From Sphingomonas guangdongensis (lineage in GTDB: Bacteria > Pseudomonadota > Alphaproteobacteria > Sphingomonadales > Sphingomonadaceae): DNA of 64,000 nt. Of this stretch, positions 41,122 to 50,210 are shown in pieces. The stretch is from positions 1 to 64,000 of the forward strand of contig NZ_OBMI01000004.1 of NCBI RefSeq assembly GCF_900199185.1, read 5' to 3'. Each line of letters opens with the position of its first letter. Position 1 is the stretch's first letter. The notes beneath the pieces are model-generated. The model saw only the letters and a list, made by a program, of their open reading frames with translations, was not told where the DNA came from and searched no databases. Both the position numbers and the translations under genes were made by a program.

Positions 41122-43121
41122 GCCGGCGCACCGACCTTCGCCGGCACCCCGTCGGCGAGCGCCTGCACCTCGCCGCTCGCCATGGCCTTGCCGAACAGAA
41201 AACCCTGACCATGGCTACAGCCATGCTCCCGCAGAAACGCGGCCTGCCCCGGACGCTCGATCCCTTCAGCGATCACATCCATCGACAGTGCGCGTCCCAG
41301 TTCCAGGATCGCGCGCACGATCGCCTGTCCTTCCTCGCCGCCCGCGAGCTGGTCGATGAAAGACCGGTCGATCTTCAGCGTGTCGACGGGAAGGCGGCTC
41401 AGGTAGTTCAGCGACGAGAAACCGGTCCCGAAGTCGTCCAGGCTGACCCGCACCTGTGCCGCGCAAAGGTCGCCGAGCACCGCTCTGGTCCGCGCCATGT
41501 CCTGCATGGCGACGCTCTCCGTGATCTCCAATCGCAGAAGTTTGGGCGGCAGACCGGTCGTGCGCAGCACCTCCAGTACCCGCGCGCCGAACGCGGGCTC
41601 CAGGAACTGCTGCGGCGACACGTTGACGCTGACGCTAAGCGGCTTGAGACGTCGCTTGTTTGCCGCCGCGATCGTTCGGCAGGCCTCCCGCAGGATCCAC
41701 TCGCCGAGTGGAACAATGAGGCCGGTTTCCTCGGCGATGGGGATGAACTCGGCCGGACTGACGGCATCGCCCGTGCGGGTCCAGCGAGCGAGCGCCTCGA
41801 CACCGGAGACCTGGTCGTCGCACAGCCGCACGATCGGCTGGTAGCCGACGGACAGCTCGCCGGCTGCGATCGCTGCCCGCAGATCGCGTTCCAGCAGCAC
41901 ACGGCGGCGGGTCTGCTCCCGCAAATGTCCGTCGAACAAAACGACCTGCCCGCGCCCTCGCGCCTTCGCAGTACGCAGGGCCGTTGATGCATCGCGGAGC
42001 ATTTCCTCGCCGCTCGGAAGCATTCTACCCGCCAGCGCGATGCCGGCGCAGACCGATGCTTCGAACGTCCATCCCGAAGGCGATAAAGCCTTCACCCCGT
42101 TCTTCAGCGCGCTGCCGATGTGCGCCGGATCGATCGTCAGCCGCTCTCCCTCAACCAGCACTGCGAACTCGTCGGCCCCGATCCGCGCAAGATGGTAGTT
42201 CCGATCGTCGATCCGGAGCTCGGCGCAGACGCGGCGGATAGTTGCAGGCATACCGGCAAGCAGCCGATCCGCCGTGGCATGGCCGACCATGTCGTTGATG
42301 AGGCGAAACTCGTCGATGTCGAGCAGAACCAGCGCAATCTGGCCGGTGCCACCGTCGCCGACGCGCGCGAGTACCTGATCGAGCGTGAGCGCGAAGGTGC
42401 GCCGGTTCAGGAGCCCGGTGAGTGCATCATGGTGCGCTTCGTGCGCCAGCCGCTTCGCCATGCGCTCCCGCTCCAGCACACGGCCGAGCTGGGTGCCGAC
42501 CTGCTGCATCAGATCAATCAGGCTCCAGTCCGGCTCGACGCATTCGCGCGAGAAGAACTCCAGCACCGCCTCGCAACGATCTGAGATCATCACCGGAAAG
42601 GCAAAGGCGGCACGAAGTCCGCAGCGCAGCGCAACCGCTTGCCGGAGGAAGTTGCTGACCTCGCCCACGTCGCGGATCCATTCGGGCGCACGGCTCGCGA
42701 GTGCCCGGCCAGGAAGACCGACCCCGACATCGAAGGCCGCGCTGGTCGACGCTGCGATGAACGGCTCGAGGTCAGCCCGGTCGTCCGTCCAGGTCAACCC
42801 GGCGCTGACCAGCGTGCCGGGTTGCTCGCCGCGGACAAAGGCGTGACCACAGGCCCAACCCGTGAACCCGCACACTTCGGCGAGCGCGCGGCCGATCGCC
42901 TGGGTTGCGGTATCACTCTCGTTAGCGATCGCGGCGACCTTCTCCAGCAGGCTCAGGCGCTGCTTGCTGACGTAAAGGTCGCGCAGGCCCTGCTCGGCGA
43001 CACCCTCGGCTTCGAGCCGCGCCTGCCGCTCTCGCGTAAGGCGCCGCTCCAGGCTGGAGAGACGAGTGGTGAGGTCGACCGCCCTTTCGAGCGTGGCGGC
43101 TATTGGCGTAATCGCGCTCAC
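41118..43121 (-). CDS. GAF-GGDEF-EAL protein, H-NOX partner
   Basis: 667 residues from GTG 43121, overlapping the H-NOX stop (GTGA). A coiled-coil (about 15-50) and a GAF-like domain (about 55-200) precede a GGDEF domain whose signature is changed to G-A-D-E-F, and an EAL domain with V-E-A-L-A-R-W, E-I-T-E-S, D-D-F-G-T-G and K-I-D-R-S-F. The cyclase is probably weak or inactive and the phosphodiesterase active. In other bacteria such H-NOX-associated c-di-GMP enzymes are controlled directly by NO-bound H-NOX. Confidence 0.92.
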   Translation of the reverse strand: MSAITPIAATLERAVDLTTRLSSLERRLTRERQARLEAEGVAEQGLRDLYVSKQRLSLLEKVAAIANESDTATQAIGRALAEVCGFTGWACGHAFVRGEQPGTLVSAGLTWTDDRADLEPFIAASTSAAFDVGVGLPGRALASRAPEWIRDVGEVSNFLRQAVALRCGLRAAFAFPVMISDRCEAVLEFFSRECVEPDWSLIDLMQQVGTQLGRVLERERMAKRLAHEAHHDALTGLLNRRTFALTLDQVLARVGDGGTGQIALVLLDIDEFRLINDMVGHATADRLLAGMPATIRRVCAELRIDDRNYHLARIGADEFAVLVEGERLTIDPAHIGSALKNGVKALSPSGWTFEASVCAGIALAGRMLPSGEEMLRDASTALRTAKARGRGQVVLFDGHLREQTRRRVLLERDLRAAIAAGELSVGYQPIVRLCDDQVSGVEALARWTRTGDAVSPAEFIPIAEETGLIVPLGEWILREACRTIAAANKRRLKPLSVSVNVSPQQFLEPAFGARVLEVLRTTGLPPKLLRLEITESVAMQDMARTRAVLGDLCAAQVRVSLDDFGTGFSSLNYLSRLPVDTLKIDRSFIDQLAGGEEGQAIVRAILELGRALSMDVIAEGIERPGQAAFLREHGCSHGQGFLFGKAMASGEVQALADGVPAKVGAPA

Positions 43122-43660
43122 TGCTGCGACCAGTCCAGGGCGAGCACACACGACTTGTCGCCGCGATGCATGCACTGGCGGTGCTCGATGCGAACCGGCT
43201 CGGCGAAGTGATCGGACGCGCCCTCGATGAAGCCGTGCCCCAGCCAGCAAAGCTGCCGCGCCGATCCATAGCCCACCAGCAGTTCGCCCGCTGCTCCGCT
43301 AGAAAAGTGGAAGTGCGGACAGCCTGCGCCTGCGTAGAGCTTGCGGACTTCGGGATGGATGATGCTGTTGACGCTCAGGACAAAGTCGCGGGCGCTGTTC
43401 GCAGCGGTGAAGAAGGCGGGATAGCGACGGGCGAGTACGGGCATTGCGCTGCGGCCGAACCAGCGCAGCGTGTCACTCAGATCGGTGCCTCGCTGCGCGC
43501 TGAATACCGAGAGGAGTGCAACGAGTTCCGCATCGGGATAGCTACCGAGCGACGTGTAGGCGCCGGTTACCGCCGCGGTGTCGAGCAGGTTGTCCCACGC
43601 GCACGCATCCGCTGTGTCGGTGACGACCTCTTCCAGCAGATTGAAGATGATGCCCTTCAC
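43118..43660 (-). CDS. H-NOX heme nitric-oxide sensor
   Basis: 180 residues from GTG 43660. H102 in I-I-H-P-E-V-R-K-L is the proximal heme ligand and Y131-x-S133-x-R135 is the heme-propionate motif, at the same numbers as in well-studied H-NOX proteins. Residue 140 is Leu rather than the distal Tyr found in O2-binding members, so it should bind NO and CO but not O2. First gene of an operon with the EAL protein and the broken REC gene. Confidence 0.94.
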   Translation of the reverse strand: MKGIIFNLLEEVVTDTADACAWDNLLDTAAVTGAYTSLGSYPDAELVALLSVFSAQRGTDLSDTLRWFGRSAMPVLARRYPAFFTAANSARDFVLSVNSIIHPEVRKLYAGAGCPHFHFSSGAAGELLVGYGSARQLCWLGHGFIEGASDHFAEPVRIEHRQCMHRGDKSCVLALDWSQQ

Positions 43661-43787
43661 GACTTCGCCCCTCGTTGCTCCCCGGCAGGCGACGCCCGTG
43701 TGTCTGGCCAAAGAGGTCGATCAGCGATCGACAGGACGGTCTATGATGAGGTTCGCGGTGACTCGCGATACGGCGATTCTACGGTAA

Positions 43788-44414
43788 TCACGTAGCGATC
43801 TGCTCGACCGTCGCGAAGCCGGCGGCCAGCGCCAGGCGCATGGCATCGGGCAGCGACCGCACGCCTAGCTTCTCCATCAGGTTGCCACGGTACATCTCCA
43901 CCGTGCGGGTGCTGAGCCCGAGTGTGAAGGCGATCACCTTGTTGGGGGCGCCGTTGATCAGTTCGCGCAGCACGTCGCGCTCTCGCGGAGACAGACGCGC
44001 AAGCGCCGCCTGGGCCTGCAAGCGGGCCGATTGCGCATGCTGTTCCTCGGCCAGGCGGCCGAAAGCGGCCTCCAGAGAAGCCAGCAAGGATCGCACGGCA
44101 AAGGGTTTGAGCAGGAAATCGCTGGCCCCTGCCTGCATCGCCTGAACCGCGGTCGGCACGTCGCCCTCGCCGGTCAGCATGATGACCTGATGATCGGCGC
44201 CTGCCTCACGCAACCGTTGCTGCACGGCGATCCCGCTCTCGCCCGGGAGATTGAGGTCCAGGATCACGCAGCCGGACGCGAGCGTCGGCGACGCCTTCAG
44301 TAGCGCTTCCCCACTGTCGAACGCCTGGACCGTGACGTCGCGTGCAGCCAGCAGCTCCGACAGCTCCTCGCGAATACCCGCGTCATCGTCGACGATGTAG
44401 ACCGCTCGAATCAT
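43788..44414 (-). CDS. FixJ/NarL-type response regulator
   Basis: 208 residues from ATG 44414, overlapping the kinase stop. REC domain: D9-D11 pocket, acceptor D53 in V-I-L-D-L-N-L-P-G, T in M-L-T-G-E-G-D-V-P, K in L-L-K-P-F-A. LuxR-type HTH: L-S-P-R-E-R-D-V-L and N-K-V-I-A-F-T-L-G-L-S-T-R-T-V-E-M-Y (about 142-195). It is the DNA-binding output of the kinase upstream and may regulate the neighbouring H-NOX operon. Confidence 0.94.
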   Translation of the reverse strand: MIRAVYIVDDDAGIREELSELLAARDVTVQAFDSGEALLKASPTLASGCVILDLNLPGESGIAVQQRLREAGADHQVIMLTGEGDVPTAVQAMQAGASDFLLKPFAVRSLLASLEAAFGRLAEEQHAQSARLQAQAALARLSPRERDVLRELINGAPNKVIAFTLGLSTRTVEMYRGNLMEKLGVRSLPDAMRLALAAGFATVEQIAT

Positions 44415-46651
44415 GCGACCAGCCTCGCGTTGCTGGCCAGCGCGTCGTGCGGCAGCGTCAGTGTCAGGACTGCTCCCACGGTTGGTCCGGGCGTCAGCGT
44501 GATGTCTCCGCCAATCTCGCGCATGATCTGCCGGCTGACGTACAGCCCGAGCCCAGTTCCCGCCCCGACGCCCTTGGTAGTCTTGAAGGGCTCAAAGGCT
44601 TCGGACGCGATCTCATCGGCGATCCCGGCACCATTGTCGGCGATCATCACTTGCAGCGTGCTTCCGCAGTCGACCACGCTGACGCTGATGGCGCCGGGTT
44701 CCGACAGATCGGATCGCGCCGCAATGGAGTCGACAGCGTTCTGGACCGCGTTGACGATGATCTGCTCGACCCCGACCTTTGGCAGGCGCACCAAACCTGC
44801 GTTCGCATCGGCGTGCAGTCGCAGCTCGACATTATGTTGGATCAGCAGCGGCCGGAGAAAGCTCGCCGCGGCTCGGACCAGTTCCGGCAGGTCGAGCCAT
44901 TCTGGCGCATCATGCTCAACACGGGCATAATTGGTGATGCGCGCGATGATCGCGCTCGCACGCGCGACTTGGGTGGTTATCCGCTCGATCTTTGCCCGCA
45001 CGGCGTCGGTCGCGCCGTTGTCGAGCAGGATTTCCGCGTTCTCCGCCGCGAGTGAAATAGTGAACAGCGGCTGTCGCAATTCATGGCTGATCGCCGATGC
45101 CATACCGCCCAGTTCCATCAAGCGGGCCTGGTGCGCGAGGCCGGCCGCCATCAGCTTCGGTTGCTTCAGCCGCAGGCGCGCGCCCCACCGCCAGCGGTCC
45201 GGTGCCAGTCGATCACGCGCGATCAGCAGGTGCCATTCATCCGAACCTGCGCGCCGGAACTCTGCCACCAGGTCGGTCGCGTCCTCGCTGAGGCTGAGCG
45301 ACAGGGCATCGTTCGGGTGCACCGCCAGCGTCCGCCAGTGCGGCTCGTTCCACAGGTCTACGGCGAAATAGCCGAGGGCACGCTGCTCGGGATTCCAGGT
45401 CACGTCGGAGAGGAGCGACAGGTCCACCGTTTCCTTGAGTTCGGCAAACGCAAGCGCCAGACGTTCCCGCTCAGCGGCGACCTGCGCAAACCGGTTATTC
45501 TCCCGAACGAACTGGATCACCGGGCGCTGCAACTCGGAAAAGAGCGGCAGAGCGGGCATCGGCAGGTCGGGGGTTCCAAAGGCCTGCACCGTTTCGCGCC
45601 ACTGCCGTAGCGATCGTTGAACGTTGCGGTTGATCCACGCGTGCAGCACGAGCGCCAGCACGAGCAGGCCAATTAGCGGCATCATCGCATCGAACAGTTC
45701 GCCATAGGCGTGAAGCGCGATCGAACGCGTGCCCACCGCGAAGGCAATCGGCTGGCCAGCGCCTTTGGCACCGCCGATCTCACACGCGCGCAGCCAATAA
45801 GCGAAGGTGTTGCGATCGTTGGCTCCACCGGGGTGACGTCCGTCGTTGATCCGGTCGCACCCGAGCGCGATCCTGGTCGCGTCGTCGGTCAGCGTACCCG
45901 GTGCTCCGACCAGGATAGATTGAACGCCGAGTCTTTTCAGGTCGACCGCGACCTGGCGAACGCGATCGTCGCCTTGCTGCCGTGCGACCTGCGCGGACGC
46001 CTGCACAAGCTCGGCTCGGTAGCCATCGAAACGGCGGCTGAAGTCGTTCGCATCCGAGCAGAAGACGAGGATGATCGCGGGCAGGAGCAGCACCAGCGTC
46101 GCGCACTCGATCGCACGGCCGAGGCTCAGGCCCGGACGCCTGCGGAACGCTAGTGCGCGTCGGTCGAAGCGGTATCGCAGGAACAGAACGTCGATCAGGA
46201 CCGCCGCCGACAGATCGATCAGCAGCTTGCGGATGACCGTCAGACCCATGATCGTCGGCGGCGCGCCATAATGGGCGGCCATGAAGAGTGGATTGGCCAG
46301 CAAGCCGACCGTCGCATGGAACAGAACGGTGGCAGCCGAAAGGCTCCACCCACGACGGCTCATCACATCCAACACCAGGACGTGAGCAATCGCCATGGTG
46401 ATCGAGAAGACGTGCCCCCACCAGACATAGGTCGGCAGCATGAAGACCACGGCCGCCGCGACCCCTGCTCGGACCCCCAGCATTCGATAGACCAGCAGAT
46501 AGAAGATCGGGCCGGCGAACAGCTCCACACCCGGTGCCAGGACCAGTCGTTCGGTGCAGAGAAGGAGGGCCAAACCGCCGGCGAGCCCGAAAAGCGCAAT
46601 CCTGAGTAGCCGTCCCAAGCGCGCTGAACCGTTGAACGTAGTCGCGATCAC
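44411..46651 (-). CDS. Membrane histidine kinase
   Basis: 746 residues from GTG 46651 in a GTGA overlap. Six or so helices fill residues about 10-180 (G-P-I-F-Y-L-L-V-Y-R-M-L-G); a further pair flanks a periplasmic segment with two cysteines (about 205-310). The kinase core has the H box A-I-S-H-E-L-R-Q-P, N box Q-N-A-V-D-S, G1 D-N-G-A-G-I and G2 G-A-G-T-G-L-G-L. The signal is unknown. It lies between a single-domain REC gene and the FixJ-like gene, all coupled. Confidence 0.92.
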   Translation of the reverse strand: MIATTFNGSARLGRLLRIALFGLAGGLALLLCTERLVLAPGVELFAGPIFYLLVYRMLGVRAGVAAAVVFMLPTYVWWGHVFSITMAIAHVLVLDVMSRRGWSLSAATVLFHATVGLLANPLFMAAHYGAPPTIMGLTVIRKLLIDLSAAVLIDVLFLRYRFDRRALAFRRRPGLSLGRAIECATLVLLLPAIILVFCSDANDFSRRFDGYRAELVQASAQVARQQGDDRVRQVAVDLKRLGVQSILVGAPGTLTDDATRIALGCDRINDGRHPGGANDRNTFAYWLRACEIGGAKGAGQPIAFAVGTRSIALHAYGELFDAMMPLIGLLVLALVLHAWINRNVQRSLRQWRETVQAFGTPDLPMPALPLFSELQRPVIQFVRENNRFAQVAAERERLALAFAELKETVDLSLLSDVTWNPEQRALGYFAVDLWNEPHWRTLAVHPNDALSLSLSEDATDLVAEFRRAGSDEWHLLIARDRLAPDRWRWGARLRLKQPKLMAAGLAHQARLMELGGMASAISHELRQPLFTISLAAENAEILLDNGATDAVRAKIERITTQVARASAIIARITNYARVEHDAPEWLDLPELVRAAASFLRPLLIQHNVELRLHADANAGLVRLPKVGVEQIIVNAVQNAVDSIAARSDLSEPGAISVSVVDCGSTLQVMIADNGAGIADEIASEAFEPFKTTKGVGAGTGLGLYVSRQIMREIGGDITLTPGPTVGAVLTLTLPHDALASNARLVA

Positions 46652-47019
46652 CGGTCGTCCAGCCGTGCTTCGTGGTTCTTGATGGCAGCGATCAACGAGG
46701 CGATCTTCATGGGCTTCGACAGCATCGGGATTGCTCCCGATGCGTCGAACAAGTTCAAGAGATCGACCCGGCCGGACATGGCGATCACGCGGGGGCGGGA
46801 AGCCCCGAGCGAGACGATATGGCGGATCAGGTCGATGCCGCTCTCTGCGCCAAGATCGAGGTCGCACAACACGATGTCCTGATCGGCAACACGATCCCGC
46901 GCGCTGGACGCGGTGGCATAGCCAGCCACGTGAAAATGCATCGCACGCAACAACTCGACGAGTTCGACGCGAAGATCATCGTCGTCGTCGACCACCAGGA
47001 TGCGTAGCGCGCGGGCCAT
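46648..47019 (-). CDS. Single-domain response regulator
   Basis: 123 residues, a lone REC domain: V-V-D-D-D-D-D, acceptor D53 in V-L-C-D-L-D-L-G, S in A-M-S-G-R and K in L-S-K-P. With no output domain it may serve as a phosphate sink or contact another protein. First gene of the kinase operon; its stop overlaps the kinase GTG. Confidence 0.92.
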   Translation of the reverse strand: MARALRILVVDDDDDLRVELVELLRAMHFHVAGYATASSARDRVADQDIVLCDLDLGAESGIDLIRHIVSLGASRPRVIAMSGRVDLLNLFDASGAIPMLSKPMKIASLIAAIKNHEARLDDR

Positions 47020-47149
47020 CGATTGAAGCTAGCAGAAAAGCGATCAAGGCACCGTTAACGCACCGTCGCGGCAACCCGTAATTTTGCGGGATAGTGGAGG
47101 GGCGCGTCGACGGCGATAGCGGCCGCACACAATCTCAAGAGCTTGCGTC

Positions 47150-47659
47150 ATGCGGACCCGCGAAGATCGAACCAACGTCCTCCTTGACGCCCGCATGCGG
47201 GCGGGCTCATCGTGGCTGAGCGCCTCCATACGAAATGTCTCGAGCCGCGGTGCGATGTTGGCGCTGCCTCATCCTCCACCGGTCGGCACCTATGTCGAGC
47301 TGCGACGCGGCGACATGATCATCATCGCTCGCGTAGTCTGGTCGGACGAGCAGCGTTGCGGTCTGCGGAGTCAACGCCCCATCAGCTTGCCGCACCTTCA
47401 AGCCGCCAACCCACACCGAGAGCTGTATCGACCAGATTCCCCGCGCGAGCGGCGGGCGCAGCCGCGAGATGGCGTAGAGATTGGCCTAACTCGCTCGATC
47501 AACTTCGGTCGCAAGCTCGAGTTTCTGGCTGTGGCACTCTTTGCGGGGCTGCTCGCGATCTCCGCTGGGAAGATGGCCTTCGATGTGCTGGCACAGCCCT
47601 TCTCGACTGCGACCCGGGCGATGGACCGTTGCTTCGAACAGCCCGGTTGTTCGTCGTGA
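47150..47659 (+). CDS. PilZ-domain protein with C-terminal membrane helix
   Basis: 169 residues from ATG 47150. R-T-N-V-L-L-D-A-R, then I-R-N-V-S-S-R-G-A-M-L-A-L and V-G-T-Y-V-E-L-R-R-G match PilZ strands; the R-N-x-S-x-x-G motif needed for c-di-GMP is present while the N-terminal R-x-x-x-R is only partly clear. A single helix at about residues 125-147 anchors it. It is divergent from the kinase operon and is a plausible local effector of the EAL proteins. Confidence 0.85.
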   Translation: MRTREDRTNVLLDARMRAGSSWLSASIRNVSSRGAMLALPHPPPVGTYVELRRGDMIIIARVVWSDEQRCGLRSQRPISLPHLQAANPHRELYRPDSPRERRAQPRDGVEIGLTRSINFGRKLEFLAVALFAGLLAISAGKMAFDVLAQPFSTATRAMDRCFEQPGCSS

Positions 47660-47823
47660 TATGTTGTCCTGACCGTGTTTCGATCAACGCGGCACACTGA
47701 TTACGATGACGCCGCTCAGTCGCCACCATAACTGTCGCCCAACATCGACCAGCATGGAGGACCGGGATGCGATCAACTGTATTAACCGCCTCCGCCGCGC
47801 CGCTCCCGCTTGGAGCTTCCACT

Positions 47824-47855
47824 TCGGGAGTGTGCACGGGGCACCACTCCCGAAA
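47824..47855. terminator. Inverted repeat between convergent genes
   Basis: Arms 47824-47833 and 47846-47855 (TTCGGGAGTG/CACTCCCGAA) form a perfect 10-bp stem with a 12-base loop, 42 bases past the photolyase stop. No T-run follows on either strand. It could be a two-way transcription terminator. The rest of the 237-base gap 47660-47896 shows no gene. Confidence 0.45.
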
Positions 47856-47896
47856 GCATCTGCCAAGAGGCCGGGCCGTGGCGCAATCATGCCTGC

Positions 47897-49375
47897 TCAG
47901 GGCGTCGAATAGCCGGTGAGATAAGGGTCTACCGGTACCTCCGCCGGAACAGATATCTGCGGCACCGCCCTGGATGCCGCCTGTGCGAGCCACGCATCGC
48001 CGCCTTCGCGGCGGCGGGTCGAACCATCGCCGCGGGTCGCCACGCGGCCATAGATCGGCTGCTCGCGTTCGGATGGCGTGCCGGCGAAGGTCGCGGCGAT
48101 GTTGCCCCAGGTCGATGGATCGCGACCGTCCAGGCTCAGCCTGTCGTTCAGATAACAGGCGGTGGCCCATGCCGCCTCGGGACTGGGCGTCATGGCGATG
48201 ATTCGCTTGCCCCAGTACATCCGCAGGTTGTTGTGCATCCAACCGTCGGCGAGAAATTGGCGCTGGCAGGCGTTCCACGTTTCGTCGCGCGTCTCGCCGC
48301 GCAGCATGGCGTTCAGCGACTCCGCCTCGGGCCGCGGATCGGCGGCGTGGTCGGCCAGGGTCGCGCGTGCCCACGGTGCCACGCGGTCCCATCGCTCGGG
48401 CGATTGAAGCCGCCAGGCCTGGTAGTGGAACCACTCGCGCCAGCCGAGCAACTCGTCGGCGAACTTGGCAAGGTGCTGCTTCCCTGGTGCGGCGGCTGAC
48501 GCCGCCTGCATGACCTCGCGGGGACCGAGCACGCCGAAATGGAAATAGGGGGACAAGCCGCTGGCACTGTCCCGCCGGGTGGCGTCGTTCCGCGCCGAGG
48601 CGTAAGACGGCAGTACGATCGTGGCCGCTCGCGCCAAATGCGCCTCCGCTGCCGCCCGCCCGGCGGCGTGGGTTTCGCTTGGCGGCAGCGAATGATCGAT
48701 GGCGAGCGAGGCGACTAGCGCGCCGGGATCGCCCTCCTCCGGGCGATCCGGCGCGAACGGGAGCGGCCCGCTGTAGGGCGGGGTGTCCGGCGCCTCCTCG
48801 CCCCACTCGCTCCAGGCGGCGCGCTCGGGCTCATGGCGACGAAGAAAACCACCGCGGCCGGATATCGCATTGCTCAGCACGGCGGGCGGCACCAGGCAAG
48901 CGGCGTTGACCGCGTACACCGGCACGCCGGTGCGCGCGGCGACGCGCTCCGCCTGCCAGCGCGCAACAAAGCCCGGCTGGTCTTCAAGCACCACGCCCGC
49001 AGCATCAGCGGCGAGGCGGTGGACCAGCCCCTTCTCGCGGGCGGCGGCCCGATCCACGTGCCGCACGCAAGCGAGCCCACGCGCCGCGCAGCCGGCGGCA
49101 AGGTCGATGCTAGCGCCCAGGATGAAGCGGTGGAGTCGGTCGGAGGCGTAGGGATAGTCCTCGCGCAGCCCATGGTAGACCAGCACCGGCAGGCCTAGCG
49201 CGTTGCCCAGCCGGATTGCGGCGTCGATCACCGGATTGTCGTGCGCCCTTAGTGCCTGCTGGAGCCAGCACAGCACGTAGCGACCACCGCGCACCAGCGC
49301 GCGGTTGTTCAGCGGGCGGACGCGTGGTGCCTCGCGCCAGGCGGCCAGCGCTTGCGGCAGGGACGCCGTCACCAT
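47897..49375 (-). CDS. Class II-type DNA photolyase
   Basis: 492 residues from ATG 49375. The N-terminal Rossmann-type domain (L-P-V-L-V-Y-H-G-L) is followed by the FAD domain with Y-F-H-F-G, W-R-E-W-F-H-Y, Q-F-L-A-D-G-W-M-H-N-N-L-R-M-Y-W-G-K and L-N-D-R-L-S-L-D-G-R-D-P, the class II signature. It repairs pyrimidine dimers with blue light. It overlaps the DUF427 gene upstream by seven bases, the last gene of a four-gene operon. Confidence 0.92.
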   Translation of the reverse strand: MVTASLPQALAAWREAPRVRPLNNRALVRGGRYVLCWLQQALRAHDNPVIDAAIRLGNALGLPVLVYHGLREDYPYASDRLHRFILGASIDLAAGCAARGLACVRHVDRAAAREKGLVHRLAADAAGVVLEDQPGFVARWQAERVAARTGVPVYAVNAACLVPPAVLSNAISGRGGFLRRHEPERAAWSEWGEEAPDTPPYSGPLPFAPDRPEEGDPGALVASLAIDHSLPPSETHAAGRAAAEAHLARAATIVLPSYASARNDATRRDSASGLSPYFHFGVLGPREVMQAASAAAPGKQHLAKFADELLGWREWFHYQAWRLQSPERWDRVAPWARATLADHAADPRPEAESLNAMLRGETRDETWNACQRQFLADGWMHNNLRMYWGKRIIAMTPSPEAAWATACYLNDRLSLDGRDPSTWGNIAATFAGTPSEREQPIYGRVATRGDGSTRRREGGDAWLAQAASRAVPQISVPAEVPVDPYLTGYSTP

Positions 49376-49863
49376 CCCGCGCTGCCGGGCACACCCTTGA
49401 ACGGACCGGCGAGATCGCGCGTGATCCAGCCGCCGTAAAAGCCGCCCGGCTGTGGGCTGACGCGCTCGCCGTCGACCGAGCACAGGTCGAGCGGCGCGGC
49501 GTAGAAGGCAAGGTGATCGCGCAGGGAGCGGAAGGCGTCGGTCGGGTCCGGGTAGCTCCAGGCCACGTCGTGCAGCAGCGCATCGCCGACCTGAAGGTGC
49601 CAGTAGCTGGCGACGCCCTTCCACTCGCAGAAGGACCGCCGCTCGGAGGGGAGCAGGAGGTCGGTGTTCACGTCGGCGGGGGGCACGTACCAGTTGGGTG
49701 GATGGCTGGTCTCCAGCACGCGCACGGGTGCGTGAGTGTCGGCAATTATGGCGCCGCCATGCTCAATCCGGACATGCGCGCTGCTCGCCACTGCGATCGC
49801 CGTGCGGGGGTAGTTCCAGACACTCTCCTGCCCCGGAAGGACGGGGTCGGGACGCGGCCTCAC
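49369..49863 (-). CDS. DUF427 protein
   Basis: 164 residues from GTG 49863 in a GTGA overlap. W-N-Y-P-R-T opens the domain; V-L-E-T-S-H-P-P-N-W-Y-V-P, C-E-W-K-G-V-A-S-Y-W and W-S-Y-P-D-P are the DUF427 repeats. DUF427 is a compact beta fold of unknown function, often beside photolyase and TspO genes. Coupled on both sides. Confidence 0.9.
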   Translation of the reverse strand: MRPRPDPVLPGQESVWNYPRTAIAVASSAHVRIEHGGAIIADTHAPVRVLETSHPPNWYVPPADVNTDLLLPSERRSFCEWKGVASYWHLQVGDALLHDVAWSYPDPTDAFRSLRDHLAFYAAPLDLCSVDGERVSPQPGGFYGGWITRDLAGPFKGVPGSAGW

Positions 49864-50210
49864 GCGCCCGCCAGCCGCTGAAGGCGCGGACGCACGCGCA
49901 GGAAGCGGCGGTAAAGCCACTCGAGCAATGTCAGCATGCACCGATTGCGCGCCAGCAGCCCGAACGGCCGGAGCAGCGGCACCGCGCGCCACATGGCCGC
50001 AAACGCCGCCGCGCCCGACACGATCGCTCCGCCGTACTCCTGCGCGTGGAAGCGGGCGAGCATCTCGCCCCGGTCGAGCGGACAGACGGTGGTCGCGTCG
50101 GAAACATCGACAAAACGTACATTGCTCGCCGGGTCGAGCCGGCGGATCAGCGCCATCTCGCGTGCGCAGAGCGGGCAGGCGCCATCGTGCCACACCGTCA
50201 CGCGGGTCAC
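49860..50210 (-). CDS. DUF393 thiol-disulfide-like protein
   Basis: 116 residues from GTG 50210 overlapping the TspO stop. W-H-D-G-A-C-P-L-C-A-R-E is the D-G-x-C-x-x-C motif of DUF393, a thioredoxin-like fold; a helical tail follows. A redox role is likely from the C-x-x-C, but no substrate is known. Confidence 0.88.
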   Translation of the reverse strand: MTRVTVWHDGACPLCAREMALIRRLDPASNVRFVDVSDATTVCPLDRGEMLARFHAQEYGGAIVSGAAAFAAMWRAVPLLRPFGLLARNRCMLTLLEWLYRRFLRVRPRLQRLAGA

